This document shows, piece by piece, positions 10,532-20,020 of a stretch of 64,000 nucleotides of DNA. A program made the translations under genes and the position numbers. The stretch is taken from positions 1,172,501-1,236,500 of the forward strand of contig NZ_RWJF01000001.1 in NCBI RefSeq assembly GCF_003970925.1, written 5' to 3'. Below the pieces are notes generated by a model. It saw only the letters and a program-made list of their open reading frames with translations, was not told the DNA's origin and did no database searches. How positions within the stretch are numbered: position 1 is the stretch's first letter; every line of letters begins with the position of its first letter. This DNA is from Sphingomonas ginkgonis. GTDB lineage: Bacteria > Pseudomonadota > Alphaproteobacteria > Sphingomonadales > Sphingomonadaceae.

Positions 10532-11854
10532 ATGGCGGGTGCAGTGAACTCCATCAGGCTTTCCCTTGGCATCGGCGCGGCGGTGCTCGCGCTGGCGAGC
10601 CCGGCCGAGGCGCGGCGTCGGCCGCTGCCGGCACCGGCGGCGCCGGTCGTCACCTATGCGCCGCGACCGACTGATGCTCCCCTGTGGTTCTGGAACAAGA
10701 AGGTCGATCCCGCGGTCGGGGTGCTCGCCACCGTGCTGGTGAATGCGCCCGCGGAGGGCATCGTCGACGGGGCGCAGCGAGCCGCGGAAGTGAACCGCGC
10801 CGCCGCGCTGGCGCTGTCGGGCAAGCCCGACGACACAGCCGCGGCCAACCGCATCGTGTCCTCGGCCTGGGCGGCCTATGTCCAGGCGATCAAGGCGCCG
10901 ACGCCGGGCATGATCTACGCCTATGCCTCGCTCAAGCCCCAGAACACCGAGCGCGCGACCATCCTCCGGTCCGCCGCGGCGGCCAGCGACCTGTCGCGGC
11001 ATCTCGAGCAGGTCGCGGCGCTCAATCCCATCTATTCCGCGCTGCGGGCCGAGGCGATCAAGCGCTACAAGGCCAATGGCGGGTTTGCCGACGAGGCACT
11101 GATCGAGAATCTCGCCCGTGCCCGCTCGCTCCCGCCGGGGGGGCGCTACATCCTCGTCAACACCGCACAGCAGCGGCTCTGGATGTTCGAGGACGGCAAG
11201 CCGGTCGGATCGATGCGGGTGGTGGTCGGAATGCCCGATCTCGCGACCCCGCTGATCGCCAGCTACGTCCATTACGCGACGCTCAATCCCTACTGGAACG
11301 TCCCCGACCATCTCGTGAAGAAAACGGTGGCGGCGAACACGGTGAAGACCGGGCTCAAATATCTGACCGCGCACGGCTACCAGGTGATGAGCGACTGGAC
11401 CGACAAGGCCGAGGTAGTCCCGGCGGCGAGCGTCGACTGGAAGGCGGTCGCCGACGGCGGCAAGATGGTCCGCGTCCGCGAGCTCCCCGGCGGCGCCAAC
11501 AGCATGGGCAAGATGAAGTTCACCTTCCCCAATGGTCAGGGCATCTTCATGCACGACACGCCCGAGAAGGAGCTGCTCGACAAGGACGTGCGGACCTTCT
11601 CCAACGGCTGCATTCGGCTCGAGGACGCGCCGCGGCTGGGGGAATGGCTGCTTGGCCGGCCACCGGTCGCCGAGGGCAGCGATCCCGAGCAGCTGGTCAA
11701 GCTGCCGCAGGGCGTGCCGGTGTTCGTCACTTATCTCACCACCATGCCAGTCGACGGCCGGCTGGTCACGGTGAGCGACGTCTATGGCTGGGACCGCAGC
11801 CCGAGCAAGCAGATCGCCGCGGCCGAGTTCCTGCCGACCGGCGCGCGCGACTAG
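10532..11854 (+). CDS. L,D-transpeptidase (YkuD domain)
   Basis: A 440-residue periplasmic enzyme with a signal peptide (MAGAVNSIRLSLGIGAAVLALASPAEA). After a helical N-terminal region it has the YkuD fold from about GGRYILVNTAQQRLWMFEDG onward, with the catalytic pattern FMHDTPEKELL ... FSNGCIRLED: His, Ser, the nucleophile Cys and Arg. Such enzymes make 3-3 peptidoglycan cross-links or attach proteins to peptidoglycan; the long N-terminal region recalls the YcbB type. The open frame runs upstream through the tRNA, which is an artefact. ATG 10496 is an alternative start. Confidence 0.88.
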   Translation: MAGAVNSIRLSLGIGAAVLALASPAEARRRPLPAPAAPVVTYAPRPTDAPLWFWNKKVDPAVGVLATVLVNAPAEGIVDGAQRAAEVNRAAALALSGKPDDTAAANRIVSSAWAAYVQAIKAPTPGMIYAYASLKPQNTERATILRSAAAASDLSRHLEQVAALNPIYSALRAEAIKRYKANGGFADEALIENLARARSLPPGGRYILVNTAQQRLWMFEDGKPVGSMRVVVGMPDLATPLIASYVHYATLNPYWNVPDHLVKKTVAANTVKTGLKYLTAHGYQVMSDWTDKAEVVPAASVDWKAVADGGKMVRVRELPGGANSMGKMKFTFPNGQGIFMHDTPEKELLDKDVRTFSNGCIRLEDAPRLGEWLLGRPPVAEGSDPEQLVKLPQGVPVFVTYLTTMPVDGRLVTVSDVYGWDRSPSKQIAAAEFLPTGARD

Positions 11855-11953
11855 CCGCCGCCACCCGCCCGGGCCGCCATGGCCGGAGGGCAACACTTGT
11901 TAGAGTGTCGGCGGGGCGCTACTCCGCTGTTGATGATTTCGGGGAAATTGGGC

Positions 11954-13177
11954 GTGTTCAAAGGTTTAGATGATCGCAGCGAGCCGAAGGCCCGCATCGG
12001 ACAGCCACGTGGGCGGCGCTTCGCCCGGCTCGCGCTCGCCGGCGGCGTGCTGGCGCTGCTGTCGGGCTGCGGCGGCGGCCTGTCGGGCTCGACCGGCCCG
12101 TCGCGCAGCGCGATCCTCAAGGCGCCCACCGGGGCGCGCATCGAGGGATTGCGGATCATCGACATCACCAATGTCGACGCGGCGCGGGCGAGCCCCGCCG
12201 CCTCGCCCAGCAACTTCGCCCAGGCGCTCGGCGGCGCCACCCCGATCGGGACCACGGTCGGCGTCGGCGACCTGCTCGAGATCACCATCTGGGAAGCCGC
12301 CCCTGCCGCCCTGTTCGGGACCATGCCGAGCGACACCCGGATCGACTCCGCGATCCAGACCAGCCGCGGCAACACGCTTCCGCAGCTCCAGGTCGGCCCC
12401 TCGGGCACCATCTCGGTCCCGTTCGCGGGCGACGTGCCGGCGGCGGGCCGCACGCTGCGCCAGATCGAGCAGGAGATCGTCCGTCGGCTGCAGGGCCGGG
12501 CGCACCTGCCGCAGGCGCTGGTCCGCGTCGCCAAGAACGTCACCGCCAACGTCACCGTGCTCGGGGACGTGAAGCAGCCGACGCGGGTCCCGCTGACGCC
12601 CAAGGGCGAGCGGCTGCTCGACGTGATCGCGGAGACGGGCGGCACCGCCCAGCCGTTCGAGAAGATGACCGTGCAGATCACCCGCGGCCAGCAGGTGCTG
12701 TCGATGAGCGCCGCCGACATCGTCCGCGACCCCAGCCAGAACATCGTGATGGCGCGCGACGACGTGGTCAGCGTCTCCTACCAGCCCTACAGCTTCACCG
12801 TGCTCGGCGCCGCCGGCAAGAACGACGAGGTCCGCTTCGAGGGGTCGGGCATCACCCTGTCGCAGGCGCTCGGCCGGGTCGGCGGGCTGCGCGACCAGCG
12901 GGCCGATCCCAAGGGCGTCTACATCTTCCGCTACGAGCCGGTCACGCCGACCCCGCTGACCCCGGCCGCCGTGAGCGCCGCGCCGGCCAGCGTCCCGGTC
13001 ATCTACAGCGTCGACCTCAAGAACCCCTCGTCCTACTTCGCGGCGCAGAAGTTCGCGATCCGCGACCATGACGTCATCTACGTGAGCGTCTCGCCGCTGT
13101 CGGAGATCCAGAACTTCATCAACGTCATCGCCTCGTCGATCCTGCCGGTGACCTATGCGCGGGGTGTCCTCAACTAA
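11954..13177 (+). CDS. Wza/KpsD-type outer-membrane polysaccharide export lipoprotein
   Basis: A 407-residue protein. The start is probably the GTG at 11954, seven bases after GGGGAA; the ATG at 11933 is possible. An N-terminal basic region and hydrophobic stretch end in the lipobox LLSGC (Cys39). The Poly_export domain is recognisable from VGVGDLLEITIWEA and LPQLQVGPSGTISVPFAGDVPAAGRTL, followed by SLBB-like repeats (NVTVLGDVKQPTRVPL and YSFTVLGAAGKNDEVRF). It should form the outer-membrane channel for the capsule exported by KpsMT and KpsE. It lies outside the minus-strand cluster, paired with a GT4 gene 15 bases downstream. Confidence 0.9.
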   Translation: MFKGLDDRSEPKARIGQPRGRRFARLALAGGVLALLSGCGGGLSGSTGPSRSAILKAPTGARIEGLRIIDITNVDAARASPAASPSNFAQALGGATPIGTTVGVGDLLEITIWEAAPAALFGTMPSDTRIDSAIQTSRGNTLPQLQVGPSGTISVPFAGDVPAAGRTLRQIEQEIVRRLQGRAHLPQALVRVAKNVTANVTVLGDVKQPTRVPLTPKGERLLDVIAETGGTAQPFEKMTVQITRGQQVLSMSAADIVRDPSQNIVMARDDVVSVSYQPYSFTVLGAAGKNDEVRFEGSGITLSQALGRVGGLRDQRADPKGVYIFRYEPVTPTPLTPAAVSAAPASVPVIYSVDLKNPSSYFAAQKFAIRDHDVIYVSVSPLSEIQNFINVIASSILPVTYARGVLN

Positions 13178-13192
13178 GGGGGTGGCACCGAG

Positions 13193-14350
13193 GTGAGCGA
13201 TCCCGCGCCGCTTCTGCTCGACGTCAGCCGGCTGATCTGGCGCGCCTGGGTGGGGCGCCGGCCGACCGGGGTCGACCGCGTCTGCCTCGCCTATCTGCGC
13301 CACTACGGACCCCGGGCGCAGGCGGTGGTTCAGCACCGCCATTTCCGCAGTATCCTCGGCCGCCGCGCGTCGGCGGCGCTGTTCGCGCTGCTCGACCAGC
13401 CCGGCCCCAGCTTTCGCCGCGACTTCACCCGCCTCGCGCTCCGGCACTCGGCGTCGCGGCGGGGCGACGGCAAGGGTCGGCTCTACCTCAACGTCGGGCA
13501 TACCGGGCTCGACCAGGACGGGTTCGGGCGCTGGGTCCGCAACGCGCAGGTGCGGCCCCTCTACTTCGTCCACGACCTCATCCCGATCACCCACCCGCAT
13601 CTGTGCCGCGCCGGCGAGCGCGAGCGGCACGAGCGGCGGATGCGCACGGTGCTCGACACCGCCGCCGGGGTCATCGCGAACAGCCGCGCTACCCTTCAGG
13701 ACCTGAACGACTTCGCCGCCGCCGAGCAGCGGCGGGCGGGGCCGCAGCTCGCCGCCTTCCTCGGGGTGACCCCGCTGCCCCGGACCGCGCCCAGCAGCCG
13801 CGCTCCCGACGCCCCCAGCTTCGTCGTCCTCGGCACAATCGAGGCGCGCAAGAACCACCTCTTCCTCCTTCACCTCTGGTCGCACCTGATCGAGCGGATG
13901 GGGGCCGCAGCGCCGCGCCTGCTCATCATCGGCCAGCGCGGGTGGGAGGCCGAGCAGGTCGAGGACTGGCTTGACCGAAGCGACCGGCTGCGGACCCGGG
14001 TGACCGAGCTCAACCACTGCTCGGACGAGGAGCTGGCAGCGCATCTCGGCTCGGCGCGGGCGCTGCTCTTCCCCAGCCTCGCCGAGGGTTACGGCCTGCC
14101 GCTGGTCGAGGCGCTCGGCGCGGGCGTGCCGGTGATCGCCAGCAACCTGCCGGTGTTCCGCGAGATCGGGCAGGACATGGTCACGCTCCTGAACCCGCTC
14201 GACGGACCGTCGTGGGAACGCGAGGTGCTGGACTATGCCCGTCCGGACAGCGAAGCGCGTGATCGTCAGGTCCGCCGCCTCGCCGAGTTCCACACGCCGA
14301 CATGGGTGGACCATTTCGCCACGGTGGACGACTGGCTCGTCCGCTTCTGA
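13193..14350 (+). CDS. family 4 glycosyltransferase (GT-B)
   Basis: A 385-residue cytoplasmic transferase starting at GTG 13193 behind AAGGGGGTGG. The N-terminal lobe opens LLLDVSRLIWRAW ... PTGVDRV, the same 'DVS...TG..RV' opening seen in the enzymes at 28845 and the last domain of 23081. The C-terminal lobe has VLGTIEARKNHLFLL, LLIIGQRGWEAEQV and the donor-site E-x7-E in SLAEGYGLPLVEALGAGVPVI. It probably adds a capsule sugar. Its stop directly abuts the stop of kpsS on the other strand, with no bases between. Confidence 0.88.
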   Translation: MSDPAPLLLDVSRLIWRAWVGRRPTGVDRVCLAYLRHYGPRAQAVVQHRHFRSILGRRASAALFALLDQPGPSFRRDFTRLALRHSASRRGDGKGRLYLNVGHTGLDQDGFGRWVRNAQVRPLYFVHDLIPITHPHLCRAGERERHERRMRTVLDTAAGVIANSRATLQDLNDFAAAEQRRAGPQLAAFLGVTPLPRTAPSSRAPDAPSFVVLGTIEARKNHLFLLHLWSHLIERMGAAAPRLLIIGQRGWEAEQVEDWLDRSDRLRTRVTELNHCSDEELAAHLGSARALLFPSLAEGYGLPLVEALGAGVPVIASNLPVFREIGQDMVTLLNPLDGPSWEREVLDYARPDSEARDRQVRRLAEFHTPTWVDHFATVDDWLVRF

Positions 14351-15550
14351 TCAGCGCAGCAGCCGCTCGTGCATCGATTCGACGAGGATGGTGACCGCGG
14401 ACTCGCTCGCCAGCCCGCCGCGGACCAGGCACTGGTCGGTCAGCACCCGGCGAAAATCCTCGAAGAGCCCCGGTTCGGGTGGCTGCGGATCGCGCCAGAA
14501 GCCGTCGAGATGGCCTTGGTGGGTCAGGCCGGGCAGATTGTAGATCGCCTCACCGATCGCGCACACCGGCACACCGGCCGCGAGCGATAGCGTCGCCGAG
14601 GTGCTGTTGACGCAGACCATGCCGCGGGCATCGCGCGCCATGTCCTGGAGGTCGCCGCCGTCGACGTAGTGGAGCCGGTCCTCGATCTTCAGCCGGCGCG
14701 CTTCCTTGCGGACGAACCCCGCCCAGCTATGGAAGCGATTGTCGAGCGGGTGCGCCTTGACCAGCAGGTGGACGTCGTCCGGGGCATTCGCGGCGAAGCT
14801 CTCGATCACGTAGCGGGCGGCGCCTTCCATGTCGGGGAAGTGCGAATGCGCGCGGATCTGATAGTCGCCCGACAGCTGTAGCGGGAAGACGAAGAAGGGC
14901 TTGCCGGCGATCTCGCGCAGGGTCTGCTCGGCCGCCTTGTCGCGGCGATCGCGCCACCACAGCCACCACAGCCAGCCGAACCCGTCCATGATGATCCCGC
15001 GCGGCCGGTGCGAGCGATAGTGCGGGTAGCGAATCCGGCCGGTGCAGACGTAGTGATAGTACCAGTAGCTGTCGCGCGCCCGGCGGCGGAAGGTGGCGGT
15101 GATCGGGTCGTGGACCGTCTCTGGCGGCAGCCGCTTGGCCTGCTCGCGAATCCACTGCTTGTTGCGGGTCAGCCGCGAGCGGGCGTTCACCCCGTCGAGC
15201 TCGAGCGTCATCCAGTCCGGGCGGAGATAGCCTTCCTCGAGCACGTGGATGCGCAGCTTGCGCGAGGAGGCGATTCCGTGCGCGACCACATGATAAGGTC
15301 GGCAATCGCCGTACATCAGCACGTCGGTGATGCGGTGCTCGCGGATGAACTTGTCGATGAAGACCGGCCAGCGCGAGAAATTGTCGCGATAGTCGATCGT
15401 CGGCTCCGGCCAGTCGAGCCGGTCGCCCCCGCTGAGATTGATCCGATAAACTTCGTTCCCGCTGTCGGTGAGCGACTTGGCGAGACGCAGGAACAGCGGC
15501 CCGGGCGGTCCCTGCAGGAAGAGGAAGCGGCGGGTGAAGTTGCTGCTCAT
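14351..15550 (-). CDS. kpsS: KpsS-type capsule Kdo transferase/export protein
   Basis: A 399-residue protein opening FLFLQGPPGPLFLRLAKSL, with GDCRPYH, LEEGYLRPDWMTLE and, toward the C-terminus, VNSTSATLSLAAGVPV followed by LPGLTHQGHLDGFW, all typical of KpsS/LipB. In group 2 capsules KpsS adds the first beta-Kdo to the lipid acceptor and KpsC extends the poly-Kdo linker. The ATG overlaps the kpsC stop (ATGA), so the two are translationally coupled. It is the last gene of the minus-strand capsule run. Confidence 0.93.
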   Translation of the reverse strand: MSSNFTRRFLFLQGPPGPLFLRLAKSLTDSGNEVYRINLSGGDRLDWPEPTIDYRDNFSRWPVFIDKFIREHRITDVLMYGDCRPYHVVAHGIASSRKLRIHVLEEGYLRPDWMTLELDGVNARSRLTRNKQWIREQAKRLPPETVHDPITATFRRRARDSYWYYHYVCTGRIRYPHYRSHRPRGIIMDGFGWLWWLWWRDRRDKAAEQTLREIAGKPFFVFPLQLSGDYQIRAHSHFPDMEGAARYVIESFAANAPDDVHLLVKAHPLDNRFHSWAGFVRKEARRLKIEDRLHYVDGGDLQDMARDARGMVCVNSTSATLSLAAGVPVCAIGEAIYNLPGLTHQGHLDGFWRDPQPPEPGLFEDFRRVLTDQCLVRGGLASESAVTILVESMHERLLR

Positions 15551-17220
15551 CGGCCGAGCAGGCTCCCGGCCGCGCGCTTGAGGCTGCCCTGTGCCCGGCG
15601 CGCTCGGACCAGCATGCCGTCCTTGGGCGCGGCTGCCGCGGCGAGCCGGTCGACCAGCACCTCGGGCGAGCAGGGGAGGCGGGTCACCGGGTCGAGATAG
15701 CGCGGGTAGAGGATCAGTGTGGCGGCGACGAGTTCGTCGAGCGAACGCCGGCGGGTCCGCCGCGGCAGTGCCTCGCCGAGATCGGTGGTGAGCCCCCAGC
15801 CGGCATAGAAGGGTGAGCCATGGGTGGTCACCGGCTTGCCGCGCATCAGTGCCTCGAAGCCGGCGAGGGAGGTGTTGACGTGCACCGCGTCGGCCTCGCC
15901 GATCAGCGTGGTGATCGGCCGGTCGCGGACGATCTCGTCGGCGACCGCGAGGCAGGCGGCCTCGGGGATCGCGCCGGTGCGATGGCCGGCCTCGACGTCC
16001 GGGTGCGGCTTGTAGAGGATCCGCGCGCCCGGCTCCTCCGCGCGGACGCGGCGCAGCAGTTCGAGGTTGCTGTGAACCCTCGACCCGCTGACCACCGACC
16101 GATCGTCCTCGACTTGGCCGGGAACGAGAATCTGGCGGCCGGACCCAGCGCGCGGCGCGAGGGTCTCGGTGGCGACCGCATATTTGCTGATCCCGCCGGC
16201 GACGATCCGCTCGCGCAGGGCGCGGGCGCGCTGCAGCAGCTCCGGGCCGATCTCGGCGGTTTCGAGCAGCATTTCCAGCTCGCTTGGGCGGGACGGGTCG
16301 AAGTGCGCGCCGAGCCGATCGACGACGATCGAGAGCGGTGGAACGCAGTCCGCTCCCAACCCGGAAGAGCGGATGAAGCCGTCCTCGACCTCGACCAGCG
16401 TTACGCCGCGCTGATTCAGCACGCCGAGCGTGCGCGGGGAGATACGCGAGCGCCAGGTCGCTACCGCCTCGCCGGCTGCGGTGTCGCCGAGGCGATCGAG
16501 GAAGCGGAACGGCCGCCCGGACCAGAGCAGGGGTTCGACCGTCGGCCGCTTCCACCGCGAAAAGCCCATGCCGCTGCCGATCCCGCGATTGCGATCGATC
16601 AGCGAGCGCCACAGTGCCAGCAGCTCGACCAGCGCGGCGATGCTGGCGGGCTGGCCCGAGAAGGGGTCGAGCGGCGTCCCACCGGCGAGAAGGTGCGAGC
16701 GGAGAGCGCTCCGCAGCCCGGCGGGCGAGCCCACTTCGGCGAACGGCCCATCGCCGACCGGCTCGACCGCCACCCCCCGCAACGCAGCGACCAGCAGGAT
16801 CTCGTCCGAGGCCGCGGCAACGACCAACTTGGCTCCGGAGACGAGGTGCCAGGGATCGTAGGCGCCGCTGATCTGGAAGGCGACGCCCTGGTGATTGGCT
16901 CCGGACTGGCGAGTCGGTGACCAGTGGACGACTGGCCCGTCCGCTTGCGTGCGATCAGGGCTCGGGCGCGCCGGCTCGGCAGCGCGGACCAGCACATAGG
17001 GTTCGGCCGGCAGCAGGGGCTGCTCGCCCCAATAGTCGCCACCCACGCGCACCCCGGCGATCTCGGCGCCGAGTGCGTCGACTTGCTGGTCGGTCAGCGG
17101 CGGAGCATCGCCCGGGCCCGCGAGGCGAATGGCGGCCGCGCCCGGGAAGGGCGGCACCCGCAGGAACGGCGCTTCGCCCACGCCACCGGTCCTCGTCCTC
17201 GACCCGCGCACTCCCGTCAC
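15547..17220 (-). CDS. kpsC: KpsC-type capsule Kdo transferase, short N-terminal half
   Basis: A 557-residue protein; the GTG at 17220 overlaps the kdsA stop (GTGA) and is the best start. The C-terminal ~310 residues are a clear KpsC domain: [51 protein letters not shown] and [25 protein letters not shown]. coli KpsC is about 675 residues with two such transferase domains. Here the first ~240 residues retain only weak traces ([22 protein letters not shown]) and the EDGF and PGQV motifs occur once, so the N-terminal transferase looks reduced. It extends the Kdo linker of the capsule. Confidence 0.9.
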   Translation of the reverse strand: MTGVRGSRTRTGGVGEAPFLRVPPFPGAAAIRLAGPGDAPPLTDQQVDALGAEIAGVRVGGDYWGEQPLLPAEPYVLVRAAEPARPSPDRTQADGPVVHWSPTRQSGANHQGVAFQISGAYDPWHLVSGAKLVVAAASDEILLVAALRGVAVEPVGDGPFAEVGSPAGLRSALRSHLLAGGTPLDPFSGQPASIAALVELLALWRSLIDRNRGIGSGMGFSRWKRPTVEPLLWSGRPFRFLDRLGDTAAGEAVATWRSRISPRTLGVLNQRGVTLVEVEDGFIRSSGLGADCVPPLSIVVDRLGAHFDPSRPSELEMLLETAEIGPELLQRARALRERIVAGGISKYAVATETLAPRAGSGRQILVPGQVEDDRSVVSGSRVHSNLELLRRVRAEEPGARILYKPHPDVEAGHRTGAIPEAACLAVADEIVRDRPITTLIGEADAVHVNTSLAGFEALMRGKPVTTHGSPFYAGWGLTTDLGEALPRRTRRRSLDELVAATLILYPRYLDPVTRLPCSPEVLVDRLAAAAAPKDGMLVRARRAQGSLKRAAGSLLGR

Positions 17221-18071
17221 CCCAGCCGCGCGCCCGCCCGTGCATGAAGCGCCTGCAGGCTGTCGATCAGTCGCGGCATCTCGGCCAGCGGGATGGAGTT
17301 GGGCCCGTCGGACAAGGCGTTCGCCGGGTCCGGGTGGGTTTCCATGAACAGGCCGGCGACTCCGACGGCGACCGCTGCTCGAGCCAGCGGCTCCACGAAT
17401 TCGGGTTGGCCGGCGGACTTGTCGCCGCTGGCGCCGGGCAGCTGGACGCTGTGGGTCGCGTCGAACACCACCGGGCACCCGGTGCGCCGCATCACCACCA
17501 GCCCGCGCATGTCGACCACGAGATTGTTGTAGCCGAAACTGGTGCCGCGCTCGCAGACGAGGAAGGGACCGCCGCCCTCTTGCGGGGCCGCCCGGCGCGC
17601 CTTGGCGATGAGCGGTTCCATGTCCGCGGGAGCCATGAACTGACCCTTCTTGAAATTGACCGGACGACCGGTCGCGGCAGCCGCCTCAATGAGATCGGTC
17701 TGCCGGGCCAGCAGCGCCGGGGTCTGCAGAACGTCGACAACCTCGGCGGCAGCGCGCGCCTGTTCGGGCGTATGGACGTCCGTGATCACCGGCAGTCCGG
17801 CTTCGCTTCGAACCTTCTCGAGAACCCGCAAGCCCTCGTCGATGCCGTGACCGCGGAAAGAGGTGGCCGAGGTCCGGTTGGCCTTGTCGAAGCTGGCCTT
17901 GAACACGACCAGCATGTCCAGTCGTCGAGCGATGTCGGACAGCGCCTCGGCGATCGCGAGGCAGATCCGCTCATCCTCGACGACGCAGGGTCCCGCGAAG
18001 AGGAACAGCGGTTCCCCGGCACCGATCGGGCGACCGCACAGCTCGGTGCGTTCGAGCGGTTCAGCGGGCAT
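17217..18071 (-). CDS. kdsA: 3-deoxy-8-phosphooctulonate synthase (Kdo-8-P synthase)
   Basis: A 284-residue enzyme that condenses arabinose-5-phosphate and phosphoenolpyruvate to Kdo-8-phosphate. Landmarks: [61 protein letters not shown] and [12 protein letters not shown]. The ATG at 18071 lies inside the end of kdsB (11-base overlap); the open frame also allows a start at 18107. The stop overlaps the kpsC start. A capsule-linked copy may be a second one beside a housekeeping kdsA elsewhere; this cannot be seen here. Confidence 0.95.
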   Translation of the reverse strand: MPAEPLERTELCGRPIGAGEPLFLFAGPCVVEDERICLAIAEALSDIARRLDMLVVFKASFDKANRTSATSFRGHGIDEGLRVLEKVRSEAGLPVITDVHTPEQARAAAEVVDVLQTPALLARQTDLIEAAAATGRPVNFKKGQFMAPADMEPLIAKARRAAPQEGGGPFLVCERGTSFGYNNLVVDMRGLVVMRRTGCPVVFDATHSVQLPGASGDKSAGQPEFVEPLARAAVAVGVAGLFMETHPDPANALSDGPNSIPLAEMPRLIDSLQALHARAGARLG

Positions 18072-18879
18072 CACGGCGCCGCAGGATGGCTTCGACCAGC
18101 GGCGCATCGCCGGGATTGTTCACCTCGATGACGTCCCAAGCGGGCGGCTCGCATAGCGCCACCCCGACGCGCAGCCCGGCATCCAGAAACCGCAACTGCT
18201 CCAGTCCTTCCTGCTGCTCGAGTTGGCACGGGCCGGCATCCACATACGCCGTGAGCGCCGCCCGACGATAAGCATAAATGCCGAGGTGAAGATAGACGTC
18301 CGGGGTCTGCTCGCGCGCCTGCTCCGGGTCGACATAGGGAAGGATGCGCTTCGAGAAATAGAGCGCGTCGTGGTGCCGGTTGAACACCACGGTGGTGCCG
18401 CCGACCCGCCCCGCCGCGGCGTCGTCGGCAAGATGGCGGTATACCGTTGGCGTGCAGCGAATCGCGGGGGTGGCGACGGGAAGGTAGGGGTCGGCTCCAA
18501 GCCGGGCGACCACCGCCGAAAGGATGTCGGGCGGGGTCAACGGTGCATCGCCCTGGAGATTAACGATGATGTCGGCATCGCCCGGTATCGCGGGCAAGGC
18601 CGCGGCACAGCGCTCGGTGCCGTTGCGGCAGTCCGCCGGGGTCATCACTACCGAACCGCCGAAGCTTTCGACCTCACGCGCAATTCGCTCGTCGTCGGTG
18701 GCGACCACGATCGTGCTGGCACCGGTGAAAGCGCTTGCCGCGCGCCAGCTATGCTCGATCAGTGTCCTTGCCGTCCCGTCCGCTCCGCGAAAGCGAGTCA
18801 GAGGCTTGCCGGGGAAGCGGGTGGAAGCAAACCGGGCCGGGATGACGATGGCAACGCTCGGCGCGTCTGCGACAGCCAC
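18061..18879 (-). CDS. kdsB: 3-deoxy-manno-octulosonate cytidylyltransferase (CMP-Kdo synthetase)
   Basis: A 272-residue enzyme activating Kdo with CTP. The N-terminal nucleotide site [17 protein letters not shown], the segment [11 protein letters not shown], the metal-binding VNLQGDAPL and [10 protein letters not shown] follow the KdsB family. It begins six bases after the kpsF stop and overlaps kdsA by eleven bases. It supplies CMP-Kdo for KpsS and KpsC and possibly for lipopolysaccharide core. Confidence 0.95.
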   Translation of the reverse strand: MAVADAPSVAIVIPARFASTRFPGKPLTRFRGADGTARTLIEHSWRAASAFTGASTIVVATDDERIAREVESFGGSVVMTPADCRNGTERCAAALPAIPGDADIIVNLQGDAPLTPPDILSAVVARLGADPYLPVATPAIRCTPTVYRHLADDAAAGRVGGTTVVFNRHHDALYFSKRILPYVDPEQAREQTPDVYLHLGIYAYRRAALTAYVDAGPCQLEQQEGLEQLRFLDAGLRVGVALCEPPAWDVIEVNNPGDAPLVEAILRRRDAR

Positions 18880-18885
18880 CGTCGC

Positions 18886-19893
18886 TTAGGACCCGCGCCC
18901 GGACGTGAGGTCGTGGATGTGGACCAGCCCGACCGGCTTGCTGGGGCGGTTCGCCGACATGACGAACAGGCAGGTGATCCGGCTCGACTGCATCAGCGCG
19001 AGGGCGTCCTCGCAGCGGGTGCCTTCCGGAACGGTGATCGGGCGCGCCGTCATCACGTCTTGCGCACTGCTGTGGAAGAGATCGTCGCAGTGGCGGCGCA
19101 GATCGCCGTCGGTGATCACCCCGACCAGATTGGAGTCATGTCCCATCACGCCTGCAATGCCGAAGCGGCGCAGGGTCATCTCGATCACGACTTCCTTCAT
19201 CGGCGCGCCTGCTGCGACCAGCGGCAGCGCGTCGTCGGTGTGCATGATCTCGTCGACATAGGCCATGCGCGAGCCGAGCGAGCCGCCTGGATGGAGGATG
19301 CGCAAGTGATCGCGAGTCCAGCCGCGGCTTTCCATTACCGCCACGGCGAGCGCGTCGCCGAGCGCGAGCATCAGCGCCGTCGAGGTGGTCGGCGCCATGT
19401 TCTTGGGGCAGGCTTCCGGCAGCGCCGGAAGGAGGAGGAGCACGTCCGATCGCTGCGACAGCGGTGACTGCGGCTGGGCGGTAACCCCGATCACGGCGCA
19501 GCCGAGCGTCTGGCCGTGCCGGAGCACCGCGTCGAGCTCCGCCGTCGCGCCGCTGTTCGAGAGAACAAGCAGCACGTCGCCGCGGACGATCATCCCAAGA
19601 TCGCCATGAGCGGCTTCGGCAGGATGAAGAAAGAAGGAGGGCGTGCCGGTGGCGGCGAGGGTCGCAGCGATCTTGCGACCGATGTGGCCCGACTTGCCCA
19701 TGCCGGTGACGATCACCCGCTGGTGGGTGTTCAGGAGCACTTCCGTGGCCGCCGCAAAGCTTTCGTCGAGGCTGCTGGCGAGTTCCAGAAGGGCCTGTCC
19801 CTCGCGCTCGACCACCCGTCGACCGTGCGCCACAGCGCGCACCGGGTCGAGCGCTGGCCGAATAGGCCACGGCGAATTGACAGACACTTGCAT
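18886..19893 (-). CDS. kpsF: arabinose-5-phosphate isomerase (SIS + two CBS domains)
   Basis: A 335-residue protein converting ribulose-5-phosphate to arabinose-5-phosphate, the first committed step to Kdo. The SIS domain shows VIVTGMGKSGHIGRKIAATL, FFLHPAEAAHGDLGM and VLLVLSNSGATAELDAVL; two CBS repeats follow (HTDDALPLVA ... LVGVITDGDLRRH and TARPITVPEG ... LVHIHDLTSG). I took the ATG at 19893; a GTG at 19911 is an alternative. A 109-base AT-richer gap upstream may hold a separate promoter for the Kdo genes. It could equally be named kdsD; context favours kpsF. Confidence 0.93.
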   Translation of the reverse strand: MQVSVNSPWPIRPALDPVRAVAHGRRVVEREGQALLELASSLDESFAAATEVLLNTHQRVIVTGMGKSGHIGRKIAATLAATGTPSFFLHPAEAAHGDLGMIVRGDVLLVLSNSGATAELDAVLRHGQTLGCAVIGVTAQPQSPLSQRSDVLLLLPALPEACPKNMAPTTSTALMLALGDALAVAVMESRGWTRDHLRILHPGGSLGSRMAYVDEIMHTDDALPLVAAGAPMKEVVIEMTLRRFGIAGVMGHDSNLVGVITDGDLRRHCDDLFHSSAQDVMTARPITVPEGTRCEDALALMQSSRITCLFVMSANRPSKPVGLVHIHDLTSGRGS

Positions 19894-20020
19894 CGCTAAG
19901 CTCGTTCCCACCTTCGCGGCCCTTAGACCGCCCCCTCAGCACCTGCCAAGTCTAGCCTCACGAATAGTTAATTGCCACAAAACATTGCTCTAGTTGGGTG
20001 CAACCCGCCCGACTGTGTCT

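Noticed and set aside
11855..11953. A terminator or RNA element between the L,D-transpeptidase and the Wza-like gene
   Set aside because: The GC-rich bases 11855-11885 fold only into weak, imperfect stems and are not followed by a T-run.
11966..14314. 782-codon minus-strand frame opposite the Wza-like and GT4 genes
   Set aside because: Low-complexity Arg/Asp/Gly-rich product without motifs; the plus-strand genes are clear families.
15551..16612. Upstream extension of the kpsS frame over kpsC
   Set aside because: The extension is Arg-rich noise in another frame of kpsC; the ATG at 15550 overlapping the kpsC stop begins the KpsS sequence.
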